Source: Nemertoderma westbladi (lineage: Eukaryota > Xenacoelomorpha > Nemertodermatida > Nemertodermatidae). From it: a stretch of DNA of 24,052 nucleotides. The position numbers were made by a program, and so were the translations under genes. Below the pieces are notes generated by a model that ran no database searches, was not told the origin of the DNA, and saw only the letters and a list, made by a program, of their open reading frames with translations. The stretch spans positions 1-24,052 of the forward strand of contig JAUCBJ010003884.1 of the NCBI GenBank assembly GCA_032718475.1, written 5' to 3'. Positions 1-8,792 of this stretch are shown here, piece by piece; the first letter of the stretch is position 1; each line of letters begins with the position of its first letter.

Positions 1-1988
1 ATTTTTTATTTACTGCAGGACTTAAAAAAACATAGATGAGAACTGTAAACTTATAAATTGAACGATTACGATTTGGAAATGTAATTTTGAATCGAAAATG
101 GAAATATATCGATTAAAAAAAGCCTTTAAAAATTAAACGTTAATCAACAAGACATTTCAATACTTTGTAGGTTGTGGTTCTAGTTAATTTTCGCGACAGT
201 AAACATACAGAAGACGTAGCTTATGCCTAGCTGCCTAGTAGACAATCGTACCAGTACAGAGGAGACCAGTACAGGACAGTCCTGTATATCGTTAATATAC
301 TGTTTTAAACAGTATATATACATACAGACTACTATGATTGGCATGTGAGTTAGGCCTACTGCTAGTTGTACCGGTACAGCATGCACAAAGTCTGTAAAAT
401 GAAAGTAAGTGGTAGTTGATCTAACCTAATACCGTTGTTACCGGTAACGGACTTAACACATATACTGTATGTATACTATGGACGCTACTGGAAATACCAC
501 CAGTTGTATAAAGTTCTAAGACAATAATATATTTCCATTTTAGAATAAAAATCATCTCTAATAATAATAATAAACAAATTGGTGTGGGATGGGGTGGAGC
601 GGTAATACTCTCAATAGTGAAAAATATCAACTGATCCTATTGGGGCTGGTATCGGGTAGTATTTGAAACCGAGGTATACCGGGTTCGACCCCTAACAGGG
701 TCGCTTGATATTTACTGGCCAAGGAAAGCGTTATCATACTATTATATTATTATGAACATCATCTCTGAATGATTGTCAATGGTAGAAATGCAGTTTTCTA
801 CTTCATCATCATCAATTACTCAAGTTGTCGGGATCCCGTTTAAACATTATAAATAGTAATTGAATACCGATATTGAATGTTAGTAGAAAGCTTATTGCAA
901 TAATGGGTCTAATTCTCAATAGTTTACCTAAAGGCAAGATATTAATTTAGCAATAATCTGTAATTGTTGTAATGTAAAATTACAAAAATTGTGAGACCTT
1001 TTAGCTCATTTTAGATTTACAGACAATAAAAAAAAACGATAAAATTCCAAAACCCGATAAAATTCCAAAGAGGAAGGGAAGGTGATCCTGAATAATTATT
1101 AGATTTTGTCTAAATTATTTAAATAATCGATAGAAGAAAGATTTCGGAATGTTTGGTGGTGTAAATAAATTGTTCGACACCGACAAACAGAAAAAACATT
1201 ACGAGTTTTCTAACCTTCCAGCTTTCTTTCTTTACCCATTAAACCGAAGAAACCCTCTATTGATGATGAACCAGCGACTCTGTATCTTTCTGTTTGTGGG
1301 TGTCGATGGCGTTCAACTATCTTATGAAAAATATGATATAAACAAACTGCTAAATGTATTTAGTGCAGGAAGTTTACATAAACCATATTAAAGAGGCCGA
1401 ACCAAAACACAATACATCGGCGTTGAAATTATTTGTCCATCTTAAATTTCGGGCCTTTTTCGGAAACAATAAATACAAATAAATAATAACATTTTAGCCA
1501 GTAAATAATAACACATTCGATTACTATTTACAACTTACTTATATAATTTTGAAGGAAATATATTCATATAGTTTTATCCACAACAATAAGCACAAAAAAC
1601 ATATGCCATCTCCTGGAATATAGTGAGAGGCCTGACCCCGATCCCGCCCTCCCAGTACCGCAGCCATCTCTCCTACACTATATACAGGAGATTGTTATTT
1701 AGTTATTGTGAACAGGAAATAACTACAAAAATGTCCTGGTCATTAATTAAAAAATAAACAACCCGTTAACTTGTAAAATAATTTGTGGATATTACCCAGT
1801 TTATTTTACTAAAAAGGAAACTTTAACGTCATAAACTTCACGTCATTAACTTAAACGTCATTAACAAATGAATTTCCTGCGGTTAGAAATGTCTAATTCT
1901 AAAAATGGGAAAGCAGCTAATCCGACGGACTTCGTTTAAATAATGAATCTATCAGGGAATATCGAGACATCAAAAATGGAGTAAAACG
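1..1988. other. AT-rich intergenic DNA, no gene recognised
   Basis: Only short unsupported ORFs are present. Small structures include a hairpin at 686-703 (6-bp stem CGACCC/GGGTCG, 6-nt loop), which follows a GGGTTCGACC string resembling a tRNA B box but without a usable cloverleaf. There is a two-copy 18-bp repeat at 1037-1069 (CGATAAAATTCCAAA) and a three-copy repeat of about 15 bp around AAACGTCATTAAC at 1827-1866. TACCGGTA and TAGGCCTA occur near 351-442. Confidence 0.6.
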
Positions 1989-1994
1989 TTTATT
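1989..1994 (-). promoter_or_regulatory. candidate poly(A) signal of DENND5
   Basis: TTTATT on the plus strand reads AATAAA on the minus strand, about 160 nt beyond the DENND5 stop codon. It is the first canonical hexamer I noted at a plausible 3'UTR distance; another lies at 1800-1805. In AT-rich DNA the hexamer is frequent, so this is only a candidate. Confidence 0.35.
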
Positions 1995-2152
1995 TCAATA
2001 CTAAATGAGTTAATATTTGTTAGGTGGGGATAATTATATAAAATTTATAAGTTAAAAGGTTTGGGAAGAAGGTTTACGACATGCCGGTTTCTCTATTGTC
2101 CTGAATAAAATTGTAAGTAGATAAAATAAATTAATTGATTAAGGTAAATATT

Positions 2153-5100
2153 CTAGGTATCTATGCTGCCGGTGAGTGAGGGCTCCAATAGAACATTAAA
2201 CTCGGTGAGTATCTCCAGCAGATGGACCACAAACTCGCGGAGTCCTGGGTCCCGCATACAACTACACCGCTCGTACATACTGGCGGCCACCGGCGTGTCC
2301 GCCACCAACGGGAGCCACCGGTGCACCAGACGGTCCCTAACGCCCAGACACACCCACAGCTGGAGCTTACCATCCTTCCCCAACCGACGGGGGTCCGCAT
2401 TAATGCGACCTACGACGCTGATCAACGTACGTCTGGTCGTCCGGTCTGTATCCGAGGTTTCCGAATGCAGGTTATCCTTAGCAACACTGGCCACGTAGTA
2501 AGACACCTTCTCAATAAAATCCCACAGATGATACTGATATCTGAACAAACGCGACGATTTAAAACCTTTCAGCAGTATCTCCTCCAGACACTTAACAATT
2601 CCATTCTCCCCGCACAGTAAGAAAGTTAACGCCCCGCTCTCCTTCTGCGCGCTGTAGAAATACTTAACCACGTTGTTTACTGAGTGACCGAGTCTCTCCT
2701 GTAGGATGGGCAGTGGGCGGAGACCCCCTGGGGGCGCGGGGGGCTCGGGATGCCCCCCCGGAGCGCCCCCCAACCGCTCCGCCACTAGGAGGCGCTCCAG
2801 ACAGTCGTCGCTACCGCGCCCCGCCCCAATACAGCCGGCGGCGCACCGGAAAGCGTAGCACTGCCCGGCCGGAAGTGACGTCACGTAGACGACGTCGAGG
2901 AACCAGTTGGGACCGGAACCGTCGTGTCCGACCCGCATGGAGGTCGGCGTACCGACGTTCTCGTGGGCAAGAACCAGCCCGCTAGAGGCGTCCTGCCCGA
3001 CGTGGACTATCTTTGTGGACCTAAGCGTCCCAGACAGCTGGAGCCAGCAGTTAGCGGCGCTGCTGAAACGTTTACGATTCGTCACAAACTTTACTTGGTA
3101 GGAGAATAAACCCATCGAGGTGTTGGTGAAACACAGAAAGTCCATTGTGTTCAGAGACATTAAATGGTAGACCAGCTGTTCCGTCTCCTCCGAGGAACGA
3201 AGGAACGCAAATCTCTTGTAGAGACTCTTTAGGATTTTCTCGTTGGCGAGGAGCTTCGCGAGGAATTCGGCGAGTTTCTTACGTTCGATACCGAGGCGGA
3301 TCCAGGAACGTGAGAATCCGATGTCGGAACGCGAGGAGGAACGGGAGTCGAGAGAGAGAACCGAGTGGATGGAGTCGAGAAGGGAGATGGGAGGGGGAGC
3401 GCCGGGGGGAGTGCTGGGGGGAGCTGCGTGGCGGCCCGGTGATCCTTGATGGGCATCCAACGCCGGGTTGGAATACTTACCCTTCTTTATCTCGTCGAGT
3501 TTCATCTGCTGCCGGTACGACATGAGATGGGCCCAGAGGGCCGACTTGCCCTGTTTCAGCTGCAGCCCGTGGCTCCAGATCCGCTCCAGCAGGTCGCAGA
3601 GCCCCGTAACCAACACTGACTCCTCTACGTCGATGGCGTCGGAGCGGGAGCCGGAGTCCCCCAGCGACGTGGTCCGCTGGTAGACCTCCCGTCCCCTCTG
3701 GGGGGCATCCGGGGCACCAAGGGGGGTGGACTGCTGGCCCCCCTCCCGCTCGGGATCCCCCAGGAACGCGCTGTTGGTCCGCCCACGCCCGGGCTCCCCC
3801 GAGGATCCGACACTGTCGGATCGACCGACACTGTCTGATCGACCGACACTGTCAGACCGATATGCCGAGTCATCCTGCCCCATCTTCAGTAGCAACATCC
3901 GTTTGGTTTTAACCTTGACCTCGCGCAACAGCCCCCGAACGAACAACACGTTCGCATGTGCGAGAATCGCGGGCGAAGTGTCCGCGGGTTCGACCCCGGG
4001 CGCCGGCATAGACAGCAGCAGCTTCTGGGTCGCCCCCTTCCATTTGGAGCGCCACGGCGACGCCGCCTGCGTGGACTTACGCAGCTGTGCCACGGAACTG
4101 CGCCGCCGCGTGTAGTTAACGGCGGAGGCCTTCAGGGTTGGGAACACCCCGAGGTGGTGTTCCGTGTAGCGTTCCGCGCCCGGTGGAACCAACCTAGCCG
4201 GCCCGATCACGTGGTCCACCAGCACGCAACGCTTCTCCACCTCGTCTATGGATCTCGCGAATTGGTCGGGATCCACCGGGACGTACCACGGTTTAACCAA
4301 CTCGCCGGATCGAATCAGCGCGATGCGTTTATCGAAGAAGTTATGAACGGAAGTCGGATCATCGTCGCCAAGTTTACAGCCGACTTTCTGATCAATAAAC
4401 GACGCGAACATTTGGGTATCCAGTAATCGAGCTAAAAATTCTCTGTAATTCTCCGGTTGATCCACTAAGAATGTCGAACCATCGAAACACGCGACTATAT
4501 CCCGATTATCTATCCAGTTATCCAGCGTTATATTAGTCGGATATACTATGTAAGTGTCATAATTAGCGAATAATCGCACGAAGGAGTTGAGTAGGATCTC
4601 CCTAATGGAGGTGTTGGCGCACTGGTTGCGTAGGTACGGGTCCTCGATCTCCCCGCGTGGCGTCGACTCAGTGTGGAACATGTCCTGCAACGAGCTAATC
4701 ACGCCGACTCTCTTAACGATATCCGCGATTCGATTTACCGACTCGGATTGTCTGATCACATCGAAACGTTTCGAGTTGATTGCGGCGCTGTCCCTGTGTT
4801 CGAACTCACCTCGACTGCAGCTGTGGTTGGGACTGTTCAAACCCCAGGGACACTTACACACATCCTCGTTGTGAACTTCTTTGCTCTCAGAAGAATCACC
4901 TTTATAAGCTCTAACAACTTTATTTATTTCGTTTACTAATTCTTTACGATGAGGATGAGACAAAAAGCCGTCGGCGTGATCGACACTGCCTTTATCGAGA
5001 TCCACTAAACACAGCGAAAGAGTCCGAACATCGAAGGACATATCGAATTCACTTCGATGGATTCCCATGATGAAGGGGACAGGGGCTTCTACGAAGTGGA

Positions 5101-6076
5101 TCAAAGATGCGGGAACTATAGGAACATAAGCGCATTGCCACTGGAAAGGGAACAGCAAAGATATTAAACACTCTGATACTGAGGTGAGATGGAACAGGTT
5201 AGTAGAGTACAGAAGGATCTGTTGCTCTAATAGAGCGCTGGCTACGAGGTCAACCAGCGTCTCCGCGGGGATTATATTCAATAAATCCAACAGGGAATAA
5301 TCAAGCAGAGGAAGTTCATTGGAGTTATTGGGTCGGTAACAAGTTACCGGTTTCTCAACGCAAAAAAATTTAAGCGTTCGGCCGAGTGGAGGTAAGGGAA
5401 CCTCATGTATCATATAGTTAACAAATACTTCGAGGCAATATTCCGGCTTGGAATCCTGGCAGCAAAGTGAGTAAAGTTCCGAGAGGAATAACTGACAAGC
5501 CGAAATATAAGGCATCGGGGTTAAAAGACAAATACATTTTGAGGCATACAGAGTGTCGACTTGAGAGTTGTACTTGTCAGATAACCCATTAGTAATCAAG
5601 ACATAAGGAGTTTTGAAGTGGAACTCAGATGGCGATCGCTCTAGAATTGGTGCGCATGCAGAGAAGAGAGTTCGTGATTGTTTATTGCTAACCTCTGCTT
5701 CGTGCATTGCTTGCAATGTTGCCATAGCTTCGCAAATCTCATTATTAACCACAGGTTCCCATATAGTCAGGGCGGAACCATAATATCTACTGCCGTCCTC
5801 TTTGGTGATAACGAATGTGTGAAACACCGGCTTGTTATCGTGGTCTTGTGTATGAAACAACATACCTCCCGGCATACACAGCATTGAGACGGCATCATTA
5901 TCAAAAGGAACTGTTTCAATTGAAGATGGGAAGTGGGACAAACATTTAGAACGGTATTGTCTCAGTAGAGGTACTTTGTGAATGGTGTCCGCGGAAAGGT
6001 TATCAGGTTCCAATCCTGTTGAAATATCCAAACCAAGTACACAAAAGTAATAAAATAAGTTGCTCGGTTCATCCAT
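2153..6076 (-). CDS. DENND5: DENN domain-containing protein 5 (Rab exchange factor), intact single-exon gene
   Basis: DENND5 proteins are guanine-nucleotide exchange factors for Rab GTPases (Rab39; they also bind Rab6) and act in endosome-Golgi trafficking. The 1307-residue ORF aligns by eye with the family from end to end. uDENN is at about 8-150, with GLD..TGLEPD near the start and MLCMPGG near 66. The central DENN domain is at about 175-345, with ASKCICLLTPM, HEVPLPP, LLFPFQWQ and YVPIVPASL. dDENN runs to about 570, with LDTQMFASFID. RUN1 is at about 815-985, with CDLLERIWSHGLQ and GKSALW. PLAT is at about 990-1085. RUN2 is at about 1140-1305, with LTFLLCGENG. Vertebrate members are of similar length. 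The ATG is supported by an in-frame TAA seven codons upstream. A possible 3' splice site (AG at 6081-6082 on the minus strand) lies 4 nt before the ATG, so a 5'UTR intron is possible. Vertebrate DENND5 genes have many introns; none interrupts this frame. Residues about 740-820 and 870-895 are low-complexity inserts. The 3' half is much GC-richer than the 5' half. The A/B paralogue cannot be resolved. Confidence 0.95.
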   Translation of the reverse strand: MDEPSNLFYYFCVLGLDISTGLEPDNLSADTIHKVPLLRQYRSKCLSHFPSSIETVPFDNDAVSMLCMPGGMLFHTQDHDNKPVFHTFVITKEDGSRYYGSALTIWEPVVNNEICEAMATLQAMHEAEVSNKQSRTLFSACAPILERSPSEFHFKTPYVLITNGLSDKYNSQVDTLYASKCICLLTPMPYISACQLFLSELYSLCCQDSKPEYCLEVFVNYMIHEVPLPPLGRTLKFFCVEKPVTCYRPNNSNELPLLDYSLLDLLNIIPAETLVDLVASALLEQQILLYSTNLFHLTSVSECLISLLFPFQWQCAYVPIVPASLIHFVEAPVPFIMGIHRSEFDMSFDVRTLSLCLVDLDKGSVDHADGFLSHPHRKELVNEINKVVRAYKGDSSESKEVHNEDVCKCPWGLNSPNHSCSRGEFEHRDSAAINSKRFDVIRQSESVNRIADIVKRVGVISSLQDMFHTESTPRGEIEDPYLRNQCANTSIREILLNSFVRLFANYDTYIVYPTNITLDNWIDNRDIVACFDGSTFLVDQPENYREFLARLLDTQMFASFIDQKVGCKLGDDDPTSVHNFFDKRIALIRSGELVKPWYVPVDPDQFARSIDEVEKRCVLVDHVIGPARLVPPGAERYTEHHLGVFPTLKASAVNYTRRRSSVAQLRKSTQAASPWRSKWKGATQKLLLSMPAPGVEPADTSPAILAHANVLFVRGLLREVKVKTKRMLLLKMGQDDSAYRSDSVGRSDSVGRSDSVGSSGEPGRGRTNSAFLGDPEREGGQQSTPLGAPDAPQRGREVYQRTTSLGDSGSRSDAIDVEESVLVTGLCDLLERIWSHGLQLKQGKSALWAHLMSYRQQMKLDEIKKGKYSNPALDAHQGSPGRHAAPPSTPPGAPPPISLLDSIHSVLSLDSRSSSRSDIGFSRSWIRLGIERKKLAEFLAKLLANEKILKSLYKRFAFLRSSEETEQLVYHLMSLNTMDFLCFTNTSMGLFSYQVKFVTNRKRFSSAANCWLQLSGTLRSTKIVHVGQDASSGLVLAHENVGTPTSMRVGHDGSGPNWFLDVVYVTSLPAGQCYAFRCAAGCIGAGRGSDDCLERLLVAERLGGAPGGHPEPPAPPGGLRPLPILQERLGHSVNNVVKYFYSAQKESGALTFLLCGENGIVKCLEEILLKGFKSSRLFRYQYHLWDFIEKVSYYVASVAKDNLHSETSDTDRTTRRTLISVVGRINADPRRLGKDGKLQLWVCLGVRDRLVHRWLPLVADTPVAASMYERCSCMRDPGLREFVVHLLEILTEFNVLLEPSLTGSIDT
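3807..3860 (-). repeat. 18-bp tandem triplication inside DENND5 coding sequence
   Basis: Three consecutive 18-bp units (plus strand CCGACACTGTCGGATCGA and two near-identical copies) encode the hexapeptide RSDSVG three times, at about residues 740-757. They lie in the unstructured linker between dDENN and RUN1. The length is a multiple of three, so the frame is kept. Copy number is likely polymorphic. The serine-rich linker could be phosphorylated, but that is inference. Confidence 0.85.
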
Positions 6077-6801
6077 TGTACTGTTTTTGATATATTAACT
6101 TTAATTAAATAATGAGTCCATCCAAAGGGTATGGTTCTGTAGTTTCTGGCTGTATGGACTGCGACTGATGGAGTTGGTTAGAGCTTGGAGCCAGCAACTT
6201 AGCTTAGCTTCGAGGGCATACGCCTGGACTAGCTAGAACTGCAGAATGCAGATACCTAGGTGTTTCTGTGTTTGTGTTCTCTATCTAGCATAATCACATA
6301 GTACCGTATTTCCACTTTCCAGCTACCATGCCAACCAGGTCAGCAGGTCTCTTGCAATACAAATAAAGAATCAAAATGCATTATTTTCATCAGGTTACTA
6401 CAGTACTACTCAGTTACCGGTACGGTGGGTACTGAGGTTGAGGTAGGCCTACCTACACCTCAGCACCTACACCTACAGGCAGACAGGTATAAATAAATAC
6501 CGGTACAGCAATACCGGTAATAAATATTGGCATAGGCTTAAAATATTAATAATAAAATATGTAGGCCTAATTATTATTGACATACTAAATTTATCACATC
6601 ACTACCATACAATAATAGGCCTACAGTCAGACAGTAATAATAAGCCGGCACAGCATTCTTACATCTTAAGCCGGTACAGCATTCTTAAAAATGCAGCTGC
6701 AATGCAGCATGCCGATCATAGTAGTAGTAGTAGTACTAGTAATACGAACAGACGAATACGTATATATTATTATATACTATTATTATACTGTTATCAGGTT
6801 A
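6077..6801. other. intergenic DNA between DENND5 and a nested transposon; likely holds the DENND5 promoter
   Basis: No ORF of interest and no clear TATA or initiator element. The stretch is rich in TACCGGTA (6413, 6500 and 6512 areas) and TAGGCCTA (6444, 6571 and 6616 areas). A block containing CAGCATTCTTAAAAATGCAG at about 6670-6689 recurs exactly near 18920. A short GTA microsatellite follows at about 6720-6735. As the sequence 5' of DENND5 it should contain promoter elements, but none is recognisable. Confidence 0.5.
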
Positions 6802-7612
6802 GGGTAAACTGGGGTAATTTGGGACATGGGGGAATTTGGGACAGGCTGGGGTAATTTGGGACAAGTCTTTTCTTGTAGGCAGTGGGGTTTGGTGGGTTGT
6901 TTAAATTATAGGCCTACACTTAGCTTCATACTTTCTCTAGCTCTTTTAAATTCTGTAGGGCTGTCGGGTAGACTAGCCGTCACAGGTAAGTCGCAAGTGT
7001 AAGGTGTTCGCTTTCAGATATTTCGCCCTCTAGCAGCAGACTCGAGAACTGCAGCAGCAGCAGATTAATCACCTTCCTCAAAAAGACACAGCATGTAGTC
7101 GTGGTCAGGTACTTATATTCCAAGACTCAGCTTAAACAGATTAATATGAAGAAAATTGAGACATGGGTAAGCGGAAGATCACTTTCATACATTTTACCCT
7201 CTAGGAGCAGGACTGGAGAACAGAACTGCAGACCAATTACCGACCCCACCAAGACTGCAAGGCACATTACTGCATTACTGACGCAGGATGTATTCTAAAG
7301 AGAGCACATACTGATACATACAGACAGACAGACAACATATTTGACAAGTTTCAGCTAGGACGGATCATAAATAATGGAATGAGTCAAGGATGTCACTTTC
7401 AGACATTTTTGCCCTCTAGCGGCAGACTGGAGAACAGATGACCGATAACCTTCTTCCCAAAGATTCAACATGTGGTATAGTAGCAGGGCCTATACCAGTA
7501 TACCGTAGTACATACTCTGATACTATGCCAACATTCAGCTAAAGGTAATCGAATTAGAATCACAGAAATGGGAGAAGGTTTTCACTTTCAGACATTTCGC
7601 CCTCTAGGAGCA

Positions 7613-8514
7613 CCAGGTTGGAATTCATGCATGAGCGCGCAGGTACGCTTTGTTGTTTTGAAATCACCGCGCACCTGAAATTGGCTCGTCGTGCACCTCA
7701 TCATATGTCATAATCCAAACAAAATCGCGCAGCTCATGTCATGCATATCTCAAAAAATCGCACAGTTCATAAGAACAATTTTACATTCCTATTTTACAAG
7801 TTTGAGCGTTTTAAGCTTATCTTTACGTCTGTCTGTCTGTACGTTGAATCTAGGCTTACATAATAAATGTAATTTTTGCAACATCAAAATTGTTAATATT
7901 AAAAAATATTTTTTTAATCCACTACTATGGTGGCCCATCGGGCTCACTGCTTTTATAACAGAAAATATTATTTTAGATTACAAACAAAACATGTACCGGT
8001 AATTTCAAAAAAACGAATATTGAAATAGGTACCAGTCTGCCAATAATACTTTGTATAGGCCTACCTAACAATTAGGCTTAAACATACAGTTGGCTTATAA
8101 TTAAGTCATACTTATAATACATTGTTACTTTCTGACTTTACCTGTTTACTAACGTATCATCGGCATAGCATAGACCTAATAACAATACAACAATAGAGTA
8201 CTGTAGTTAAAATAAATAGACAAATTCAGGTCCGGTTGCCGGTATTACAGTATTATGGTGAAGTGATTTGACTGTTTGAAGAATCGGAAATGAGAAACTA
8301 ATGCGAGCGCAGCGAGCGAAATTTTTTTGTGTATTTTCGTGATTTCTATTAATTTGTGGTGCGCATCAGAGGCAGAGCTGCGCGCTGAGGCGCAACGCGC
8401 ACCTGTCTCACACCCGAACGCGCACCTGTCTCACCCAAACGCGCAACGCGCATCTGGTTTGCGGTCATTCGCGCAGGTACGCGTCCGAGTTTTGCAGCAT
8501 GAATTCCAACCTGG
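7613..8514. mobile_element. hAT-like non-autonomous element (902 bp) nested in the outer transposon
   Basis: Perfect 18-bp TIRs (CCAGGTTGGAATTCATGC at 7613-7630 and its reverse complement at 8497-8514) are flanked by a perfect 8-bp duplication, TAGGAGCA, at 7605-7612 and 8515-8522. An 8-bp duplication is the hallmark of hAT transposases. Precise excision restores an intact GCCCTCTAGGAGCA-GACTGGAG subunit of the host repeat. The interior has GCGCAGGTACGC-type motifs near both ends and GCGCACCTGTCTCAC repeats near 8395-8440. It has no transposase ORF, so the element is non-autonomous. The CCAGG start is not the classic hAT CAGNG terminus. Confidence 0.88.
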
Positions 8515-8792
8515 TAGGAGCAGACTGGAGAACTGCAGATGAATCACCGTCCTCAAAAAGACACATCATGTAGTCGTGATCTGGTACTATATTCCAAGAC
8601 TCAACTTAAACAGATTAGATCAAGTAAATGGCAGAATGGGTACAGGGGAAGTGGAAGGATCACTTTCATACATTTTGCCCTCTAGTGGTAGACTGAAGAA
8701 ATGCAGACCACTTACCGACCCCTCCAAGACACAGCAGCAGCAGCACATTGATGCAGGATGTATTCTGGCCGAGCACATACTGGCATAAAGAC

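Noticed and set aside
640-710. Possible tRNA or tRNA-derived SINE (GGGTTCGACC B-box-like string)
   Set aside because: The T-arm does not pair correctly, no convincing A box or acceptor stem was found, and only a short hairpin remains.
1149-1391. 80-codon plus-strand ORF starting with ATG
   Set aside because: There is no recognisable family and the flanks are AT-rich. The length is compatible with chance.
2161-4940. Many plus-strand and alternative-frame ORFs of 60-156 codons opposite DENND5
   Set aside because: They are shadows of a GC-rich coding region. None resembles a known protein and the DENND5 frame explains the sequence.
7691-8002. 103-codon ORF inside the first hAT-like element
   Set aside because: Its composition follows the AT-rich DNA, there is no transposase motif and the frame does not match any hAT domain.
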